Shown here piece by piece: positions 5,197 through 8,413 of a stretch of DNA of 8,413 bases (its first letter is position 1; every line of letters starts with the position of its first letter). This stretch comes from an uncultured Candidatus Saccharibacteria bacterium. GTDB taxonomy: Bacteria; Patescibacteriota; Saccharimonadia; Saccharimonadales; Saccharimonadaceae. The notes beneath the pieces were generated by a model, which worked only from the letters and a program-made list of their open reading frames with translations, made no database searches and was not told the origin of the DNA. Where the stretch lies: contig CALJRR010000056.1 of the NCBI GenBank assembly GCA_937976315.1, forward strand, positions 1-8,413, in the 5' to 3' direction. A program made the translations under genes and the position numbers.

Positions 5197-6402
5197 ATGA
5201 AACCTTTTTCTTTTGAAATAACTTCACGATTTAACGACACGTTGGCGCGAACGGGAATTATTCACACGCCACACGGTGATATTAAAACGCCGGCGTTTAT
5301 TGTGGTTGGAACTAAGGCTAATGTTAAGGCGATGATTCCTGAGATGGTGAAAGATGTTGGCGCACAGGCGGTGCTGGCGAATGCTTATCATTTATATCTG
5401 CAGCCGGGGCATGAATTGATTGAAAAGGCTGGATATCTTGGCAAATTTATGCACTGGGATGGTCCGACTTTTACGGATAGCGGTGGGTTTCAGGTTTTGA
5501 GTTTGGGTTCTGGCTTTAAGAAGGTTTTGGCAATGAGTACTGACGTCGATGAAGAAATTGCGATTGCTAAAAAATCGTCGCGTCATGCTTGGGTGGACGA
5601 AAATGGTGTGATGTTTAAGTCGCATCTGGACGGCTCTTACCATAAATTCACGCCAGAATTGTCCATGCAAATTCAGGCTGGAATTGGTGCTGACATTACT
5701 TTTGCGTTTGACGAATTGACCTCTTTGATTGATCCGTACAAATATCAAGTTGAGGCGCTGGCCAGGACGCATGCTTGGGCGGAGCGAAGTTTGGCGGAAG
5801 TCAAGCGCTTAAGGGTGGCTCGTCCAGATAAGCCGTATCAAGCTTTATTTGGTGTTTTGCAGGGCGCGAATTACGAGGATTTGCGGAAACAAACTGCCGA
5901 GTTTTTGGGCGCAATGGATTTTGATGGCTATGGAATTGGTGGCGCGCTGGAAAAGGAAACGATGGCGCAGACGATTCAGTGGGTCAATCAAATCTTGCCT
6001 GAAAATAAACCGCGTCATTTACTGGGAATTTCCGAGCCTGATGATATTTTTGCGGCGATTGAGCAGGGAATTGACACCTTTGACTGCGTGAGTCCGACGC
6101 GAGTGGCCAGGAACGGCGCCGCGTATACGCCGTTTGGTCGGATTAATGTGCGTGGCCGAAAATACCGCGAGATGTTTGCACCGATTATGGACGATTGCGA
6201 TTGCTATACTTGTAGGAATTACACGGCGGCTTATCTCTGTCATCTTTTGCACGCCCGTGAGTCGTTGGCTGGAACGTTGTTGTCAATTCATAACGAGCGA
6301 TTTATCGTTAAGTTGGTTGATGATATTCGTACCAGCTTGGAGGACGAGACTTTTTATGAGTTCCGTGATTCGTTCCTGACGAAGTATTATAGTAAGAAAT
6401 AG
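5197..6402 (+). CDS. tgt: tRNA-guanine transglycosylase with variant substrate pocket
   Basis: Tgt exchanges G34 in the anticodon of GUN tRNAs for a 7-deazaguanine base (preQ1 in most bacteria, queuine in eukaryotes). This 401-residue protein has TDSGGFQV with D94, QG at 222-223, the nucleophile motif DCVSPTR with D296, and the zinc site C334-x-C336-x2-C339-x25-H365. The fold and catalytic residues therefore look intact. Two features are odd. Residues about 104-136 form an insertion of roughly 20 residues before the GVMFKSHLDGS segment, compared with Zymomonas Tgt from memory. The base-pocket residues also differ: FDELTS has Leu174 where Zymomonas has Cys158, and GGALEKE (248-254) replaces GGLAVGE. 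The start ATG has a -10 box 7 nt upstream and no Shine-Dalgarno. No queuosine synthesis genes are nearby. The identity is firm; the exact base used is uncertain. Confidence 0.95.
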   Translation: MKPFSFEITSRFNDTLARTGIIHTPHGDIKTPAFIVVGTKANVKAMIPEMVKDVGAQAVLANAYHLYLQPGHELIEKAGYLGKFMHWDGPTFTDSGGFQVLSLGSGFKKVLAMSTDVDEEIAIAKKSSRHAWVDENGVMFKSHLDGSYHKFTPELSMQIQAGIGADITFAFDELTSLIDPYKYQVEALARTHAWAERSLAEVKRLRVARPDKPYQALFGVLQGANYEDLRKQTAEFLGAMDFDGYGIGGALEKETMAQTIQWVNQILPENKPRHLLGISEPDDIFAAIEQGIDTFDCVSPTRVARNGAAYTPFGRINVRGRKYREMFAPIMDDCDCYTCRNYTAAYLCHLLHARESLAGTLLSIHNERFIVKLVDDIRTSLEDETFYEFRDSFLTKYYSKK

Positions 6403-6406
6403 GCTA

Positions 6407-6435
6407 TTTACAACTGATTGGAAAATCGTTATAAT
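6407..6435 (+). promoter_or_regulatory. Sigma70-type promoter of tuf
   Basis: TTTACA (6407-6412), a 17-nt spacer and TATAAT (6430-6435) form a near-consensus promoter starting 5 bases after the tgt stop codon. Transcription should begin near 6442, leaving about 75 nt of leader before tuf. No terminator is visible between tgt and this promoter, so some read-through from tgt is possible. Confidence 0.85.
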
Positions 6436-6463
6436 TAAACTCATACGCCGTGAGGTCTTTTTT

Positions 6464-6496
6464 ATGGACTGTACCCGCGTGAAAAATAATAATTAA
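6464..6496 (+). CDS. Possible 10-residue leader peptide in the tuf mRNA
   Basis: The reading frame ATG-GAC-TGT-ACC-CGC-GTG-AAA-AAT-AAT-AAT-TAA encodes MDCTRVKNNN. A GAGGT Shine-Dalgarno (6452-6456) lies 7 nt before the ATG, and the stop ends 3 nt before the tuf Shine-Dalgarno. The position inside the predicted transcript, the good ribosome site and the run of three identical Asn codons fit a leader peptide that could influence tuf translation. It is very short and could be chance; no regulation is demonstrated. Confidence 0.35.
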   Translation: MDCTRVKNNN

Positions 6497-6499
6497 ATT

Positions 6500-6505
6500 A
6501 AGGAG
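6500..6505 (+). promoter_or_regulatory. Ribosome binding site of tuf
   Basis: AAGGAG lies 11 nt before the ATG at 6517, slightly longer spacing than usual. It supports the EF-Tu start and shows that this organism uses Shine-Dalgarno initiation for at least some genes. Confidence 0.8.
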
Positions 6506-6516
6506 AACTTCTACAA

Positions 6517-7701
6517 ATGGCAGATGCATTTGACCGAAGCAAACCGCACGTTAACGTTGGTACAATGGGCCACGTTGACCACGGTAAGACTACGCTGACT
6601 GCTGCGATTACTGCAGTGTTGGCAAAGCGCCTACCAAGCGCAGTTAACAAACCTGTTGCGTACGACCAGATCGACAACGCACCAGAAGAGAAGCAACGTG
6701 GTATTACTATCGCGTCTTCACACCAAGAGTATGAATCAAAGAATCGTCACTATGCACACGTTGACATGCCAGGACACGCTGACTACGTCAAGAACATGAT
6801 CACCGGTGCTGCTCAGGTTGACGGTGCGGTATTGGTTATCGCTGCAACTGACGGCCCAATGCCTCAAACTCGTGAGCACGTTTTGCTTGCAAAGCAGGTT
6901 GGTGTGCCAAAGATCGTTGTCTTCTTGAACAAGATGGACATGGCTGACGAGGAAATGGTTGAGCTGATCGAAGAAGAAGTTCGCGAACTTCTTGAAAAGA
7001 ACGGCTTCGACAAAGACGCTCCAATCATCAAGGGTTCTGCTCTTAAGGCTCTTGAAGGTGACGAGAAATACGAAGACGCTATTATGGAATTGGTTGACGC
7101 AATGGACAGCTACATTCCAGAGCCAGCACGTGACATGGACAAACCATTCATTATGCCAATTGAGGACGTCTTCTCAATTAAGGGTCGTGGTACAGTAGCA
7201 ACTGGTCGTATCGAGCAGGGTGTTGTTAAATTGAACGACGAAGTTGAAATCGTTGGTTTGAAGCCAACTCAGAAGTCAGTTGTAACTGGTATTGAGGCCT
7301 TCAAGAAATCTCTTGACCAAGGTCAAGCAGGTGACAACGCAGGTGTCTTGCTACGTGGTATTGAGCGCAGCGACATTGAGCGCGGTCAAGTTTTGGCAAA
7401 GCCAGGCACAATTACTCCACATACTGAGTTTGAAGCTGAAGTTTACATCTTGAAGAAGGAAGAAGGCGGTCGCCACACTCCATTCTCAAAGGGCTACAAG
7501 CCACAGTTCTACTTCCGCACAACTGACGTTACTGGTGAAGTTGAATTGCCAGCTGACAAAGAAATGGTTATGCCAGGCGACACTGTAACCTTCAAGGTTA
7601 AGTTGCTTGCACCAATCGCTATGGAACAAGGTTTGAACTTTGCTATCCGCGAAGGTGGCCGTACAGTTGGTGCTGGTGTTGTTACAAAGATTAACAAATA
7701 A
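6517..7701 (+). CDS. tuf: Elongation factor Tu
   Basis: EF-Tu is the GTPase that delivers aminoacyl-tRNA to the ribosomal A site. At 394 residues it is full length. The G domain (about 1-205) shows GHVDHGKT (18-25), switch I RGITI (61-65), DMPGH (83-87, with the catalytic His at 87), NKMD (138-141) and GSAL (173-176). Domain II (about 210-300) has the GRGTVATGRIEQG turn. Domain III runs to the C terminus with GGRHTPF (317-323) and REGGRTVGAGVV (378-389). The E. coli cysteines in DCPGH and NKCD are methionine here, a change seen in other bacteria and not expected to impair function. The gene has its own promoter, Shine-Dalgarno and terminator, so it is likely monocistronic. Codon use is strongly biased, like fusA. 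Confidence 0.98.
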   Translation: MADAFDRSKPHVNVGTMGHVDHGKTTLTAAITAVLAKRLPSAVNKPVAYDQIDNAPEEKQRGITIASSHQEYESKNRHYAHVDMPGHADYVKNMITGAAQVDGAVLVIAATDGPMPQTREHVLLAKQVGVPKIVVFLNKMDMADEEMVELIEEEVRELLEKNGFDKDAPIIKGSALKALEGDEKYEDAIMELVDAMDSYIPEPARDMDKPFIMPIEDVFSIKGRGTVATGRIEQGVVKLNDEVEIVGLKPTQKSVVTGIEAFKKSLDQGQAGDNAGVLLRGIERSDIERGQVLAKPGTITPHTEFEAEVYILKKEEGGRHTPFSKGYKPQFYFRTTDVTGEVELPADKEMVMPGDTVTFKVKLLAPIAMEQGLNFAIREGGRTVGAGVVTKINK

Positions 7702-7723
7702 TCTTGATAACACAAGCCTAATT

Positions 7724-7752
7724 AAATCCCCCGAACTTTCGGGGGATTTTTT
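7724..7752 (+). terminator. Strong rho-independent terminator of tuf
   Basis: AAATCCCCCG (7724-7733) pairs perfectly with CGGGGGATTT (7740-7749) across a short loop, and T7747-7752 form the U tract. It lies 22 bases after the tuf stop. The A run on the left arm is too short to make it an efficient minus-strand terminator. Confidence 0.93.
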
Positions 7753-7774
7753 GATTGCTACAAGAAGGGGTTAA

Positions 7775-7804
7775 TTGACAAAGCGGTAATGTTTATGGCA
7801 GAAT
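7775..7804 (+). promoter_or_regulatory. Probable promoter of ldh
   Basis: A perfect TTGACA (7775-7780) is followed after 18 nt by CAGAAT (7799-7804), a 4-of-6 match to TATAAT. TGG sits directly before it as an extended -10. The transcription start would be near 7811, giving a ~30-nt leader. The TATAAA at 7818-7823 is too far from this -35 to pair with it but could be a separate weak -10. Confidence 0.55.
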
Positions 7805-7828
7805 AAAGACATCTAATATAAAACAGAA

Positions 7829-7835
7829 AAAGGAG
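7829..7835 (+). promoter_or_regulatory. Ribosome binding site deciding the GTG start of ldh
   Basis: AAAGGAG ends 6 nt before GTG 7842. This is the best-spaced Shine-Dalgarno in the window and supports GTG as the start, because the first in-frame ATG (residue 14) falls inside the nucleotide-binding loop. Confidence 0.85.
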
Positions 7836-7841
7836 ATTTTG

Positions 7842-8413
7842 GTGAATAAACAGAAATTGCTAATTGTTGGCGGCGGTGGAATGGTCGGTGCGACGGCGGC
7901 TTATGCGTGTGCGTTGCGTAGTGTCATTGAAGAGATTGTGTTGATTGACCGTAATGAGGATTTGGCTTGGGGTCAAGCGGCCGACATTAATGACGCGATG
8001 GGAATTGACAGAAATGTCGTGGTTCATACGGGAAATTATTCTGATATCAATGACGATGACATCGTTGTGATTACTGCGGGTGCGCCGCAACTTCCTGGTC
8101 AGACTCGATTAGAATTGATTGACGTTAATGCGAAAATTATGCGTGATATTGTGAAAAATATTATGGCGAATGGCGCGAAGCCGTATTTGGTGATTGTCAG
8201 TAATCCGGTTGATGTTCTGACTTACGTGGCGCTTAAGGAATCTGGTTTGCCGAAAAATCGCGTGTTTGGGACGGGTACGACGCTTGATACTTCGCGAATG
8301 AAGTCGTATTTGGCAGATGCTTTCAATGTCGACAGTAAGGCGGTTGACGCTTATATTCTGGGCGAGCATGGCGATTCATCATTTTCGACAATTGAAACGG
8401 CGCAAATTGGTGA
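7842..8413 (+). CDS. ldh: L-lactate dehydrogenase, N-terminal part (3' end outside window)
   Basis: LDH reduces pyruvate to L-lactate with NADH in the cytoplasm, regenerating NAD+ in fermentation. The window holds 190 codons of a protein usually about 310-320 long, open to the last base. Visible motifs are the Rossmann loop VGGGGMVGA (9-17), NAD-ribose Asp36 at the end of beta-2 (VLIDRN), the substrate loop TAGAPQLPGQTR with Q83 and R89, SNPVDVLTY (120-128), GTGTTLDTSR with D149 and R152, and the catalytic GEHGDS with H176. Gln at position 83 (Q102 in dogfish numbering) favours lactate over malate dehydrogenase, which would have Arg. The start is GTG with a good Shine-Dalgarno. Codon use is the ordinary type (GCG, CCG), not the biased set of tuf. 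The gene is separated from tuf by a strong terminator and has its own promoter. Confidence 0.94.
   Translation, partial: MNKQKLLIVGGGGMVGATAAYACALRSVIEEIVLIDRNEDLAWGQAADINDAMGIDRNVVVHTGNYSDINDDDIVVITAGAPQLPGQTRLELIDVNAKIMRDIVKNIMANGAKPYLVIVSNPVDVLTYVALKESGLPKNRVFGTGTTLDTSRMKSYLADAFNVDSKAVDAYILGEHGDSSFSTIETAQIG

Noticed and set aside
6440..6462. An attenuator hairpin (CTCA...TGAG followed by six T) in the tuf leader
   Set aside because: The stem is only 4 bp and its left arm lies at or before the predicted transcription start, so it could not form a terminator in the transcript.
7860..8369. Two minus-strand open frames opposite ldh
   Set aside because: They are antisense to a strongly conserved LDH sequence and have His/Arg/Ile-rich compositions typical of reversed coding DNA.
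1..8413. CRISPR array, transposon ends, toxin-antitoxin pair or defence island
   Set aside because: No regularly spaced repeats, transposase, integrase, nuclease or toxin-like small gene pairs were found on either strand.

Overview
The window looks like a stretch of bacterial chromosome with housekeeping genes. The best guess is a Candidate Phyla Radiation organism, most likely a Saccharibacterium (TM7). This is inferred from the gene mix: bacterial EF-G, EF-Tu and Tgt, a fermentative L-lactate dehydrogenase, a fused ThrE-type exporter and a branching enzyme of the eukaryotic (GBE1-like) type. Compact spacing and leaderless-looking promoters fit the same picture. No rRNA gene is present to confirm it. 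UGA is used as a stop (ThrE-like and small membrane protein genes), and no in-frame UGA is needed as a sense codon.

Layout. Positions 1-555 (+) hold the last 184 codons of fusA (EF-G), followed by a hairpin terminator that can serve both strands. Positions 619-2483 (-) hold a two-gene unit, a ThrE-like exporter followed by an HD-domain protein, overlapping by 4 bp (ATGA). Positions 2484-2640 are non-coding, with two inverted-repeat structures. Positions 2641-3072 (-) encode a small two-helix membrane protein with a coiled-coil tail; it has its own sigma70-type promoter and an ~80-nt structured leader. Positions 3190-5157 (-) are the branching enzyme glgB. A 39-bp gap with divergent promoters separates it from tgt (5197-6402, +). 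tuf (EF-Tu, 6517-7701, +) follows, with its own promoter, a leader containing a possible 10-codon leader peptide, and a strong terminator. The window closes inside ldh (7842 onward, +).

How the parts relate. fusA and tuf are translation factors that neighbour each other in the classical str operon, but here about 6 kb of unrelated genes lie between them. Both use a visibly different, highly-expressed-type codon set (for example CCA for proline) from the other genes. Two initiation styles coexist. thrE-like, glgB and tgt have a -10 box only 6-7 nt before the start codon and no Shine-Dalgarno, which predicts leaderless mRNAs. tuf, ldh and the small membrane protein have Shine-Dalgarno sequences and real 5' leaders. 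GlgB (storage polysaccharide) and LDH (pyruvate to lactate) fit a fermentative, sugar-using cell. No CRISPR array, tRNA, rRNA, transposase or obvious novel defence system was seen. The most unusual items are the eukaryotic-type GlgB, the altered base-binding pocket of Tgt, the leaderless/leadered split, the tuf leader ORF and the structured leader of the small membrane protein.
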